Of a DNA stretch of 64,000 nucleotides, positions 1 to 10,800 are shown in pieces; positions within the stretch are counted from its first letter, which is position 1; each line of letters starts with the position of its first letter. A model generated the notes under the pieces. It did no database searches and was not told the DNA's origin. It saw only the letters and a program-made list of their open reading frames with translations. The stretch comes from Hydractinia symbiolongicarpus (Eukaryota; Cnidaria; Hydrozoa; Anthoathecata; Hydractiniidae). The stretch is taken from positions 25,475,501 to 25,539,500 of the forward strand of contig NC_079880.1 in NCBI RefSeq assembly GCF_029227915.1. Direction: 5' to 3'. A program made the translations under genes and the position numbers.

Positions 1-2317
1 ATTTTTTCTAAAAAGAACCCTCTACTATTACGGGGGCTCACTTTTTTTTCTATACAATTGCTTACGTAAGTCGCATAATTACGCATACTAATGTGATTGT
101 CCAGATCTCTGACCGCGTTAAAACGACCTCGTTGAAGAAGGCGACTGTAATGTAAACATGTGAAACTTTTTTATGTTGTTTGTTTTTTTTGTTTATCTTC
201 AAAACATAAGAACTAGATATTCTTTTATGACTTTGAAAAGTGGTTTATATATGTAAAAATAATTTTTCACGCCATATTCCCTTTAAAAAGGTTTGACCTG
301 GTGTTGATTTTTTTTCTGTATAAAATTTGTATTGATTAAAAATACAAAGACACTTAAGAAATAAGGATAGTTTCGTTTGTTCTGATATTTACATAGAAAT
401 GCACCTGCTTAATGAAACTTTAAAAGATAAACAAAAACCAAACGTTGTTCTGATGTGCTTTGCTATATTAACAAACTTTTAGTCGAAGAAAAAGATGAAT
501 CAATTAGAAAAGGTTCGAGTTGTAGAAATTGGTGCTGTATGAACAAAATAAACAAAAATTAACAAAACAAAATGGTTATATCAATCGTCTTTAAATGTTT
601 TTGGCTTTAATATTTTGGTTGTTATGTTCTTGGAAAAGCTTCTGATATCTCTAGGTATGAAAGGATTCTCCCGACTGTCGTTATCGTTCAAAAACATATA
701 GCATATCTACCAGGAAACTGCACTTCGAACTTTTCCAAACATATGATGCGATGGTGTCCCTCTGTAAGATACACACGCAAAGTATTTTTGCTCATGACAA
801 GAATTAATTTACATTCTTTTTAAGTTTGGTTAGGTATGTGTTTCCATTATTTTATTTGTGTTCTATGCTTCGATCGAACTCAATGTACTTCAAGAGTGCG
901 ATTGATCGGACCAATTGTACATTACACGTACACGTTGTGACAAATGACATCCGTCACTCGTTTGCTTCCTAAATAAATACGAATAAATTTAATAAACCAC
1001 AAAAAGAATTCACCTGCTAAGAAAAATGTGATACTTTTTAGTTTTTACTTTCTGAGCACTAATCAGTTTTCTCATCCAGAGTCGGCTTTTTCAGTATTTT
1101 TTTTTTCTTCAATTTTAGTCGCACTTTTGTCACTTTTTATCACTTCATCAGAAAATTTGTGGCTTCTACCAAGCTTCTTATCTCCAGAAAATTGAAAATC
1201 CAATTTCTTGAACACAGTTTATACACGGCTTTCCCGTTATCAGTTGTCGAATCGTTGGATCGATTACTATGGATTAAGATCCATAGTAATCGATCCAATA
1301 TGAGCCATTGATTCGACATATACATTTGCAATAATCCTTCAGCTTGTGATAAATTGTCACCAGCAATAGTACAAACGAAAGATTAGAGAATGTGACAATA
1401 CTGTAAATTTCGTCACTCGTTGTCAAATTATTTCGAACCAAGATTCCCAGGTCGAGCAATCAAGTCCAAGGTAAACACCACGCCGCCGTAATTTTTTTGA
1501 GAAAAACCATACCTAACAAAACATTAAATGGCATCGCTATGACTCTCTTAGAAGTTTAGATACTTATTTAATTAGACAGAAAAGGGATCACACTAACCAA
1601 ATTCCCGTGCACCACTTTGGGAACTTTTTCTCCTCTTTTTTAACGCCTGAAGAAGACTTTAACTTAAAATTTAAGTAGTTTATAGTTTGTGAGACGAACG
1701 GTGCACGGTACTGGGCGATAGAACCAACTGTCAAGTACGTAGCTAGTAGCGAAGCGTTGCCACGAGGTTGGAAAGATGGCATACTTTCGCCAAAAATAAT
1801 GTTTTTTTTAATTTTGTGTGTTTTGTTCGACGAAATAACTCGAAATCCATAACACACATGTATAACATATTTATATATTTAAAAAGTAGAAAAGTAGATC
1901 GTTTTAATACTTTTTATTTCAGTATAAGATTAAAACAATACAAAAAAAGTTTCAATAACTTAAAAAATGATACAAATACAAAATTTCAAAAAAAATTGTG
2001 GAAGCCATTTTAATTTTGTCCGCGGTTTGACCGTAGCGAAACAGCCGTGCAAACGGGTCCCTGGAAACTCATTTACAACTAAATGGCCACTACGGTTAAA
2101 CCAGTTGACTTTTTTCAATAATTTTAAGTTTGTTGCTTTACTAAGAGATTAAAAGTCATAAAACATAGGATGTTACATTTCATGCAGTCAGAGAAAATTG
2201 TTATTTAATCTGTAACCGATTGTTATTTAATCTGTAACCGATCTGTAGCTAACCGATTAATTAGGGCTAATTAGAAGGTACGTATAGATTAATTAAGCGT
2301 ATAACTATTTGGTTAAT
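1..2317. other. Gene-free AT-rich stretch
   Basis: No reading frame here has splice signals, length or composition that suggest a real gene. It contains a long hairpin (1245-1318) and two head-to-tail copies of a 22-bp unit (2197-2218 and 2219-2240) just upstream of the transposon that starts at 2324. Nothing else is recognised. Confidence 0.6.
1245..1318. repeat. Long interrupted hairpin
   Basis: Positions 1255-1274 and 1279-1298 are perfect reverse complements (20 bp) around the 4-base loop TAAG. Beyond a short asymmetric bulge the pairing resumes with 9 more bases (1245-1253 TGTCGAATC against 1310-1318 GATTCGACA). The structure is read directly. It could be a fold-back element remnant, a cruciform-prone site or a hairpin RNA source; no target duplication was found. 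Confidence 0.75.
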
Positions 2318-2323
2318 TAAATG

Positions 2324-2605
2324 TACGATGGCACTGAAGGGTCAAATTTCTATCGACATTTTCGGAACTTCTATTCAACTTTTCGGAACTTTTATTCATC
2401 TTTTCAAAACATCTATTCACATTTTTAGAACTTCTGTCCAACCTTATCGGGATTTTATTCATGAGCCGAAAATTCCTATTCAAACAATTTCGGAACTTCT
2501 ATTTAAGAATCGGAACTTTCTATTCAAGCACTTTCGGAAAACTTCTATTCAAGATGCGGAACTTCTATTCAACTACTTTCGAAAAACTTCGGCACCGTGC
2601 AAAAG
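2324..2605 (+). repeat. Left terminal and subterminal repeat arm
   Basis: The 30-bp terminal repeat (2324-2353) is followed by about ten imperfect copies of a unit around CGGAACTTCTATTCAA, spaced 20-24 bp apart up to about 2600. Such subterminal arrays are usually transposase-binding sites; that role is inference. The open frame across this arm is only a translation of the repeats. Confidence 0.8.
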
Positions 2606-2652
2606 TCCAGACAGATCGCACGAGGCAGAATTAGTTCATATTGGTTGCATTG

Positions 2653-4914
2653 ATGATGGACAACGTTATAAAGAGTATTGTACAAGAGGAGTTAAAAAAA
2701 GCTATGGAACCGTCAACATCAAAAACCGCAGCAGTGACATTACAACCAAAAAAGAAAACTGAAGGTCGATTGAACAATCTCCTGTCGAAAATCAGGAGCA
2801 GTGGTAGTGTTAGTAACTCATCAAAAAAGAAGGTAAAAACAAAAAAGTTTCAACTGAAATGGTCAAGATATGATGCATTTAAGGAACAGTTCCAGATGGT
2901 TAAGTCAGGAGATGGTGGAGGCTACAGGTTCTTGAAGGTTGAGGAAGGACAACCTAAAACAGTTTTAAAGGCTGATGCAGTCAAGCTATACTTTGATAAG
3001 GATGGAAGAAATAGCTTTTCAGAGCACGAATCAGAATGTTATCTAGCTTTGTGTGGCCCTGATGGTGAAGAATTGTTAGAGGACCTTGATATTTGGACAT
3101 ATTTGGATAAAAAAGGTTTATTCCTCAGTAAATGTGCTTTTATATTGTCAACTAAATTCATGAATTATGATGAATTCACAAATCCACACGAAAATGAGCC
3201 ACATATGTGTTATGAAACATCATTTAATGTTAAGCCAAATGAAAGTGTGGCATCAGAGGAGGCATCTAAAAGACGAATATGTTCAACGTGTGCGTGTACA
3301 TACACTGGAACAGAATGTCTGATTTGTTTACAGAATACAGAGTTCAATGCTTCTAACGCAGCAGACACAACCAAATCTCAAGATCTTTTTTATTCTGAAT
3401 TTTTCACACCTTTAAGTCCCGTGTTAGAAGAAGAGCAGTACACTGCTCCATCGCTTCAGATGGTGAGAGAAATTAGAGTGAGAAATTTGGAAAACAATAA
3501 CACTTCTGAAGAGAATTCCCTCAATGATGCAGCAATCAACACAACATTTGAAAAGAAGTGCTATCATTTTGATATTCATCGTTTGACGCTACGATCTGAT
3601 CTGATTGAAATTTTCAAGAACAAAGAGGTAAGTAACCACATTTATAATGACAATGTTAAATTTATATATTTAGTATGGGTTGTCAGTGAAAGTAAGTAAG
3701 TAAGTAAGTAAAATCTATTTCTCGTTGATCAAACTTGCAGTGCTCATAATCTGCAGTAAATTAGTATGCATTTTGTTAAGCAGTAAAGTAATTTTAGTGG
3801 AAGAAATGTTGTGATTTTGTATCCAACATTTTTTCTTTATTTTGCGAGAGAGAAAAATTGATTTAAAAATTTTACATGGCAATTAATTATCTTGAATGAC
3901 TGTCTTTGGTATATAATTGGGTATGCATTATAATAAAAGCATGTATACAATGTGTTTGTTATTTTGTTTTTTGTAGATCCATCAACAAGACTTAGTTACG
4001 TTTGGATGGATAGATCTTCGTGGGAATAAGGAAAAAGGCTGTGGGAGTGGTGTATCCAGAGATGTCTACTCTTCCTTTTGGAGGGATGTGAGTGATTCCT
4101 TATTCATTGGAGAAAAGGAAAGAGTGCCATACGTCAGACATGACCTTTACAAGGCAGAATGGGAAGCAATTGGGAAAATAATCTTAAAGGGATACGTTGA
4201 TACCCAATATTTCCCAATCTTAATTAGCAAAGCCTTTCTTGAGTTTTGTTTATTTGGGGAAGTCTCTAATGAAGTCCTTTTGGAATCTTTTTCAAACTAC
4301 CTATCTGAAGATGAATGAAACTTGATGAACATTGTAATTGATGGTGATAACATTGCTATCAAATCTGATGAATTTTTGGAATTTATGGAGCAGTTCAGTT
4401 GTCGAACATTGGTCAAACAAGAGAATGTTAAAATTGTTATAATTGAAATAGCACGACAAGAACTTGTGCAAAAACCACACTTAATGGCATCTAGTTGGCA
4501 AAATGCTTTTATAAACATGAAAGAAATGTCAATATTTTCATCGTCACAAGCGATCTCACAGTTTTACAAGGACATGGAACCATCGTCCAAAAAAATTATC
4601 AATTTGTTTACGAATGTGTTGCCAACAAATAGTGCAGAAACTGACGCTTTCAATTACCTCAAAAGATATATCCGAGGACTAGATCCGGCACAAACGAAAA
4701 AGGTTTTAAAATTTTTAACTGGTTCCGACCTTTTAACAGTTGAATGCATTGAACTCAGCTTTATTCAACCAGAAAATAATTTTGAACGTAGACCTATTGC
4801 TCACACTTGTTCACCTTGCTTGGATTGCCTTCCACATATAATAACTACTGTGAATTACGTGAAGAATTTAGAAACATTTTAAATCTCTCTGAATGGGAAA
4901 TGGATATTATGTAA
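2653..4914 (+). pseudogene. HECT ubiquitin-ligase-like protein of the transposon (two lesions)
   Basis: Exon 1 runs from the ATG at 2653 to 3627. An intron with GTAAGT donor and TTTTTTGTAG acceptor spans 3628-3976, and exon 2 continues in the same frame. The N-terminal part is lysine-rich and includes a Cys cluster (CSTCACTYTGTECLIC). The second exon has the conserved HECT-like blocks DLRGN, VRHDLYKAEWEAIG and a C-terminal AHTC. In HECT E3 ligases that Cys is the ubiquitin-accepting residue. Two lesions are seen: an in-frame TGA at 4316-4318 and a one-base frameshift near 4836-4842. Past the frameshift the expected tail (YCELREEFRNIL, ending EMDIM) continues to the stop at 4912-4914. The family assignment comes from motif resemblance. 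Either lesion could be an assembly error, but two together suggest decay. Confidence 0.75.
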
Positions 4915-5467
4915 TCTGATTGTGGTAGTGGTCGTAAAAAGACGCTTTGACTAATTGTGTTGACATTTTATGTATACTTTTCAGGGTTTTTTTATTGCTT
5001 TTACATTTTATATTGGCAATACGCATCTTTTTTTATTATGTTTATCATTTTCAGTAGTTTTTTGTGAAAAGTATTATTCTGTTAAAATATGTTCTGGAAA
5101 CATATGTTTTATTCAAAAGTGCTATTTTATTATATCTGCTTTCTGACCTAACAAAAAGTAATACTCACGAAAAAATCAAAAATGTAAATAATTCCTTATT
5201 TTTTACCTCAGAGCGAAATTTCATTTACACAAAGAAAAACACGGAACAAAGCATAATTCTTTGAATGTTTTTAATGAAACTGCTGTTTTCGCAAAAATAG
5301 TTGAGAACGTTTTTACGCCATTCACGAAAAGTAACTTTTTTGTCCTGCGAAATTATATACCCGTGAAAATTAGTACCATTAAAGTAGATGAGCCTTAAAG
5401 GAAAAAAAATTGAAATCGATACTTGTAGTATTAAAAAACATACAAAATAAGCAAAGCAAAGCTATTG

Positions 5468-6619
5468 TTAGGAATGTTGTCCAATTCTAGAAAGCAAATG
5501 CGTGTACAATTGCAAGCTTTCAGAAACGTTGTCTGGAGTTGTCATCCCATCTTGTTGCATAATTGTTTCGGCAAACTCGCTAAACTCCGCTGATACATCA
5601 TTCAAAATGCTCCCAATGACACATGGATAAAATTGGTCAATTTCTTCGGTATCTACAGGGATAAGACAATCTTCTACTTCATATAAATGTGGTAGCCGGT
5701 ACATTACGTCTGGTCGCCCTCTTGGCCCATTATTTCTGCTTTTAGAGATAATGTGTACATTCCAGTCGTCCTTCACGCTTGCTAAATCTTTTCGCAACAA
5801 ACCCATAAAACAAAATCGTATGCATTCTACTAACACCGGATCAGAATTTGTGAACGTTCCTAGGTCCACTAAATCTTGGAAAAAACGTTTCCACCATCCC
5901 ACTCGATCTCGTTGTAAAGTGGACCAAAACGCCTCAATTCTTTGATTTTCAGTGGAAGAAATTATGCTAAAAGAGTGCAGCCCTGAATGGTTGTTCAAGG
6001 AGCGAAGGTAAATATGAATTGGCTCGATTACCGAGTGCTCTGTTCCATCATCTGCCTTGACTAAATTTGGAACGCCTTTAGCTTCCCTCACTGCGTTAAG
6101 GTAAAAATTTGCAATAATTTCCGGTGACTTGTTTGACGCCCCCACCTCCAGCCAAATTAATCTCCTTGAAAAGCCGTCTATACAGCCATGAATTGAAAAC
6201 CCAAAAGGCTTCAGTTTGTCGTGGCCATCTATATGCCACGCATGGTTTGGTCCCTTAGAGATATATTTCCTACGATGGAGTCTTCTCTTTCTCCGAAGAT
6301 CTACGCCAACAGGGTCTAATTTCTTCACGATTTTTCTAACGTCTTCATGTCGACAAATTATGAAAATTGAGAAAAGAGATGCTCGCAATCTTCGATACCC
6401 GATATTTGATCCACTCCCATTTAATTCTTTTTGTCCAGCTTCTTCGATTTCTCTTTCAGAACTGCGGACACCGACAATAGCTCTTCGCTTTATACCGTGA
6501 CTTCTCAAGCGGCTTTTTAGCGTTGATAAGCTGATGTTGATACTGTGATGAATTTTAAGCATCTCAATGATCTCATTATATGACAGTCCACGTTTATGGT
6601 AGTCTACGAGTACATCCAT
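5468..6619 (-). CDS. DDE integrase-core transposase
   Basis: This is an uninterrupted 383-residue protein on the minus strand, convergent with the HECT-like gene. Residues 1-50 look like a helix-turn-helix (SYNEIIEMLK, then ISLSTLKSRLRSHGIKRR). The catalytic core follows: the first Asp in HAWHIDGHDK, the second in KADDGTEH and the Glu in NQRIEAFW, the expected DDE order of the retroviral-integrase fold. A Trp-rich segment (VGWWKRFFQDL) and GPRGRPDVMY follow, as in the animal proteins of this type that I recognise. It would cut and rejoin the element's terminal repeats in the nucleus. The frame has no lesions, so this copy could still make transposase. IS3EU-type classification is inference. 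Confidence 0.85.
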   Translation of the reverse strand: MDVLVDYHKRGLSYNEIIEMLKIHHSINISLSTLKSRLRSHGIKRRAIVGVRSSEREIEEAGQKELNGSGSNIGYRRLRASLFSIFIICRHEDVRKIVKKLDPVGVDLRRKRRLHRRKYISKGPNHAWHIDGHDKLKPFGFSIHGCIDGFSRRLIWLEVGASNKSPEIIANFYLNAVREAKGVPNLVKADDGTEHSVIEPIHIYLRSLNNHSGLHSFSIISSTENQRIEAFWSTLQRDRVGWWKRFFQDLVDLGTFTNSDPVLVECIRFCFMGLLRKDLASVKDDWNVHIISKSRNNGPRGRPDVMYRLPHLYEVEDCLIPVDTEEIDQFYPCVIGSILNDVSAEFSEFAETIMQQDGMTTPDNVSESLQLYTHLLSRIGQHS

Positions 6620-6689
6620 TTTCTAGCATCTGATGAGTTCCATCTATTTGGCTCTCTAACAGAGAAATATTAGTTAGATTTGATTATTT

Positions 6690-6937
6690 ATTATTATGTT
6701 TTTTGAATAAAAGTTTCAAATTTTTTGAATAGAAGTTTCAATTTTTTGAATAGAAGTTTCAATTTTTTTTTGAATAAAAGTTTAAAATTTTTTGAATAGA
6801 AGTTTCAAATTTTTTGGATGCATAGAAGTTTCACATTTTTTTGAATAAAACTTCCAAAATATTGAATAGGAGTTCCGAAATATTGAATAGGAGTTCCGAA
6901 ATATTGAATAGAAATTTGACCCTTCAGTGCCATCGTA
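6690..6937 (-). repeat. Right subterminal and terminal repeat arm
   Basis: This is the mirror image of the left arm: about ten imperfect copies of TTGAATAGAAGTTTC-like units at 20-24 bp spacing, ending in the 30-bp inverted repeat (6908-6937). Unit drift is greater here than in the left arm. A TAAATG duplication follows immediately. Confidence 0.8.
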
Positions 6938-7422
6938 TAAATGGTATGAACTTCTTAATCCATAATTAGTTATGTATACCCATATATACCTTGTGTTGTA
7001 TTTGAGCTAGCTAGATAGCTGCTAAACATGTGTTCGAGCAAACCTACATTGTGTTTTTTCTACACCCTGTGCACAAAAGCCACAAAAGCTAGCATAGCTA
7101 GCCTTTCTAGCTCTAGTCTAGTAGCTACCCCCTCAACTCACTGCAAAAAAACAGAACCTTACTTTAACAGTCTCTAAAAGTACAACTAACTGAAAGCTAT
7201 TTAATTTTGTTTGCACGTTAAGCTATACTAACAATGCCAAATATTTTATTTTTCACAAAAATAAATTCAGTCGAGCAGAACATTAACATCCAGCGTCCCT
7301 TTCGCACATAAACTTTGACGCCATTATTGTTTTTCTGTTATTATTCAATTTTTTACGCATAAATTAATTTATCTTTATAATTAACGGCAACTTGAGAAAC
7401 CAATCAGATAGCAGAACTGACC

Positions 7423-7497
7423 AGTGTGGCCCAGGGTCATTTCTTCTCGCCGTCCGAGATTGTCAGAAAGAGAAAAATGGGCCTGGGGACGAGGTTG
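7423..7497. repeat. Short palindromic MITE-like repeat (CCCAGG ends)
   Basis: The left part CCCAGGGTCATTTCTTCTC and the reverse complement of the right part (CCCAGGCCCATTTTTCTC) match in inverted orientation. The right edge reads CCTGGGGACGAGGTTG. The same end sequence recurs at 57872-57888 and, in a fold-back form, at 44973-45057, so a small inverted-repeat family is likely. No duplication was identified. Confidence 0.5.
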
Positions 7498-7579
7498 CCT
7501 TTGGCTACCATTTTTTATGTTTTGATAAAGTATTACTTTTTATTATTGAAGAAATTATTTCGGTTTGTCTGTTCAGTAT

Positions 7580-7708
7580 TCATATTACTGTGGAAAGTTT
7601 ATCATTTCTTGAACATGATAGTTTAGTCCGATGATGGGAGAAGGATCTCCCAAAACGTCTACTAAACTATCATGTTCAAGAAATGATAAACTTTCCACAG
7701 TAATATGA
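7580..7708. repeat. Perfect 48-bp inverted repeat with 33-nt loop
   Basis: 7580-7627 is an exact reverse complement of 7661-7708 (48 of 48). The 33-nt loop (7628-7660) itself holds a 6-bp hairpin (GGGAGA at 7636-7641 against TCTCCC at 7646-7651). Perfection over 48 bp in an otherwise diverged region indicates recent origin or selection. It could be a young fold-back repeat, or it could template a long hairpin RNA. Confidence 0.85.
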
Positions 7709-7828
7709 CTTTTTAATTTGTGTTACACATGACATCACACAGTTTATTTATTTATTTGTTATATAGTTGATATCACAATTATATATGGTAATGTTCTTTA
7801 ACATAATTAATTACTCTAGGGATTTATT

Positions 7829-10800
7829 CTTAGGACGTGTTTTTTCTTGACTGTGCGAAAAAGTTGTAAAATGAAAAATAGCAAAATCACAAAATATTTA
7901 ATAACTTTGGTTAAAACCGTTATTAGGTCAAGAAAACTCACTGGGTTGGAGTTTGTAGAGATACTATTGGTCCTACAAGGTCAATTTTGAAAATTAGGAG
8001 TGTGTCGCGATAATATTGGTCATTTTGAGTTTTTGCTCGTGATTTACTCATTTTTTCGAAAAAATAGTAAAATTGTATTTTTAAAGCATCTTTGACATCT
8101 TGGAAACTTTAAAATTCATAAAATCTAGGTTCAATTTCCTACACTAGAAGCGAAAAACAGGACGTAGATAATTTCAATGAAATAATAAGAATCAGTTATA
8201 CGATTCAATATTCAAATTCGATATAGGGTGTGCAAATGTTTAGTATAGTATTCTGTTTATGACTTATTTAAGAGTAATTTGAGATTAACTTAGTCCAAGG
8301 CAAAATTGTAAAAATTTACGATGCTCTTAAAACAAGTTCCGCATAGATATCCTTTGGCATACAAAGGCTGTCATGATCAATATCAACGAAAGCTTTAAAC
8401 ACTTCAACAGGATCACAAAGAACATCTCCAGGAACTATGCTGAATCTTTTCAAAGCCATATTGCGAGACCTGTCAGACTTCAGATAGTTTCCTCTCAAGA
8501 AACACTCGCCAGAATTAATGGAGTGTCCGTAACGATCCCTCATTACATCGGTTGCAACTCCTTTTTCAATCACTTTAATAAAATAAATTGGCTCACAGGA
8601 GTTGAATGAGATTACGGCAATAAAGCATGGAATCGAAACAAATTCAAAAATGTGTTGACCACGATCTTGTTCTTCATCCAGGTAACAGTCATCATCGTTT
8701 TTTACGGATTTCTCAACTTCATCCATTTGACTCTCATCAGGACCATCTACTCTCAAACATGCATCAAACTCTAAATTTAAACAGTTATCACAATCACATA
8801 AGAATTCTTTCATATATACAGAAATCATTAGGCTTGTATTCAAACAGATGCATTGCCATACAACCATCGATCTTCCGTTCAACTCTCGCCATGCGCTTTT
8901 TGTCAACTTGATTTTGACTGACGACTGTGTAACTCATTCTGGGATCTTTCCGGATATCGAGATAGTCACGAATCGCTTGGCTGTCGACAAACCAAACGTC
9001 CAAACCAATGATGTCTCGTCTTAATATAGATTTAACTCCGAAGGCGGACATGGCATCAATTAGCCCTTTACCGTGACCTGCTGCTCCGTACAGAGGAATT
9101 ATGCGTACATCGTACTTGTTGGCAAGAGAATGGTATGAATGAAAAGCCCATTTATTTTTATATTGAGTGGGAGCGTTATCGCTTTTAAGGATAACTGTTT
9201 CATTTCGGATTTCCCAACGATCAAAAATATCCTCACGGACTTCAAAAACGAAAGATGGGTCGCGAGTTGTATCGTCACTCAAATGATACACAAATTTGTT
9301 TTCTCCGGGTTCAACAATTGAACAATGTAAGGCGTACTGTTTCCCAGAAAAATGCGCTTCTTGTACCTCGTGTTTGGTTTTGATGGCAATGTTCTCTGAA
9401 AAATCCATTTCAATGTACCTGCTCCCTTCGTGTCGTTATCTGATTTTTGGAATAACTGTTGCGGTATTTTGTACATGTTGGCGATGTTTGAGATAGGCTG
9501 GACCGAGAGCGATGAGTTGCTCCACTATTTCCGATACTTTGTGCTTTTTGTCAAGACGTGTTGTTCTCTCGTAGCTCTTTTCGACACCATTCTTGACATA
9601 GATTTCCGTTTTCTTTCCAAAAATGTAATAAGATGTCTCCTTCAGCGAGGTGAATTCCGCATGAAGCTTTTCGAGATCCTCTGATGACAATGAAGCTTTT
9701 AAACTGAGAAACTCCGTGACAGAGTTTAGCTGTTTTAAACATTTTGTTTTTCGGAAATTGTTGATTCCTTTCAATAAAAGATGGACATTTTGGCATTTGA
9801 TACAAAGACACGACTCCTTTTCTCGTTCTGTAGGTGGGCCGATATAGAATGGTCGATATTTGTAGAAAGTGGAGAACGAACACTTCAAATCCTGGTGAAT
9901 TTTATTAAAATCCTTGAAGAGTTGACGAACAGGTTTTGTGTATATTCGGCGATGGGCTCTGATATACGTCTTAGTACTGCCGGTCTTTTTCAGAATGATC
10001 TGTTTCTCCTCTACACTGTCATCAGTAATACAAGCTAAATGTTTGAAATCTTTTAAATAACGAAGCTTACCGATTCTGCTTTCATTTCGTCCGGAATCAG
10101 TTGTCGGGATGGAGACTTCTTCGTTCAACCAGTAATTGTAGATTCGTTGAAGATTTTCCGTAGGGATTGAATAGCGAGCTTTGTGTTGATGTTTGTAGTT
10201 AGTTAAAATTGATTTCAGTCTGTAAGGCTTTTAACCAAACTTTTAGCAATCCACCTAATAAAGCATTCGTTATCAAGGGCCTCTCCGAAGGTTTCGTCCA
10301 AAAACTCTGCTGCCGTATGTTTATAAAATCGGCTATTTAAATCGCATTTCAATTTCGAGAGAACGGATTCCTTGAATTGACGCTCAAACATGTTGTCACG
10401 TTTTTCAGCCAATCTGGCAAGTTCGACGCCGATTAATGTGGTTGTGTCGTTCATGTCATAAGTGTCGTTATTCCGGATGGGTGATAGAGGAATGGACAGT
10501 GTGAGTGAATCATTATTCTCGTCAACTGTTGCGTTATGCGGTACAAAATTTTCAGGTTCAAACGGAGGAATGCTCGACGATGTTGGTTCACGGATCTCAA
10601 AAACAGCATTTTGTTGGTCAACCAATAACATTTCCGTTTCGATTACATTACTATCACTGCTCATAAAAGAGACATTCATTACATCGGATATGGCTGATAC
10701 GTTGGGATTTTGAGCTTCCGGTTGGCTTTCAGACTCTAGTGATAGAAATGTGGGTAGAGTAGCATCCTGGTCCTCCTCATTGTCTACATCAGGAGATTCA

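Larger units (their letters stand above)
2318..6943. mobile_element. Complete DNA transposon with TIRs, TSD, HECT-like and DDE genes (IS3EU-like?)
   Basis: The element proper is 2324-6937 (4,614 bp). Its ends begin TACGATGGCACTGAAGG and match perfectly over 30 bp in inverted orientation. The 6-bp sequence TAAATG flanks both sides (2318-2323 and 6938-6943), a clear target-site duplication. Inside the inverted repeats each arm carries about ten copies of a 20-24 bp subterminal repeat. Two convergent genes lie between: a plus-strand HECT-like gene and a minus-strand DDE transposase. Ends starting with TA-pyrimidine, a 6-bp duplication and a retroviral-integrase-like transposase resemble what I recall for the IS3EU superfamily. 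That family name is inference; the boundaries are seen directly. Confidence 0.88.
6944..7828. other. Intergenic stretch between two transposons
   Basis: No gene is seen. It contains a short CCCAGG-type palindromic repeat (7423-7497) and a very long perfect hairpin (7580-7708), listed separately. Confidence 0.55.

Noticed and set aside
2328-2762. 144-codon open frame at the left end of the first transposon
   Set aside because: It is a translation of the terminal and subterminal repeats (FGTSIQLF-type repeats) and overlaps the real HECT-like start in another frame.
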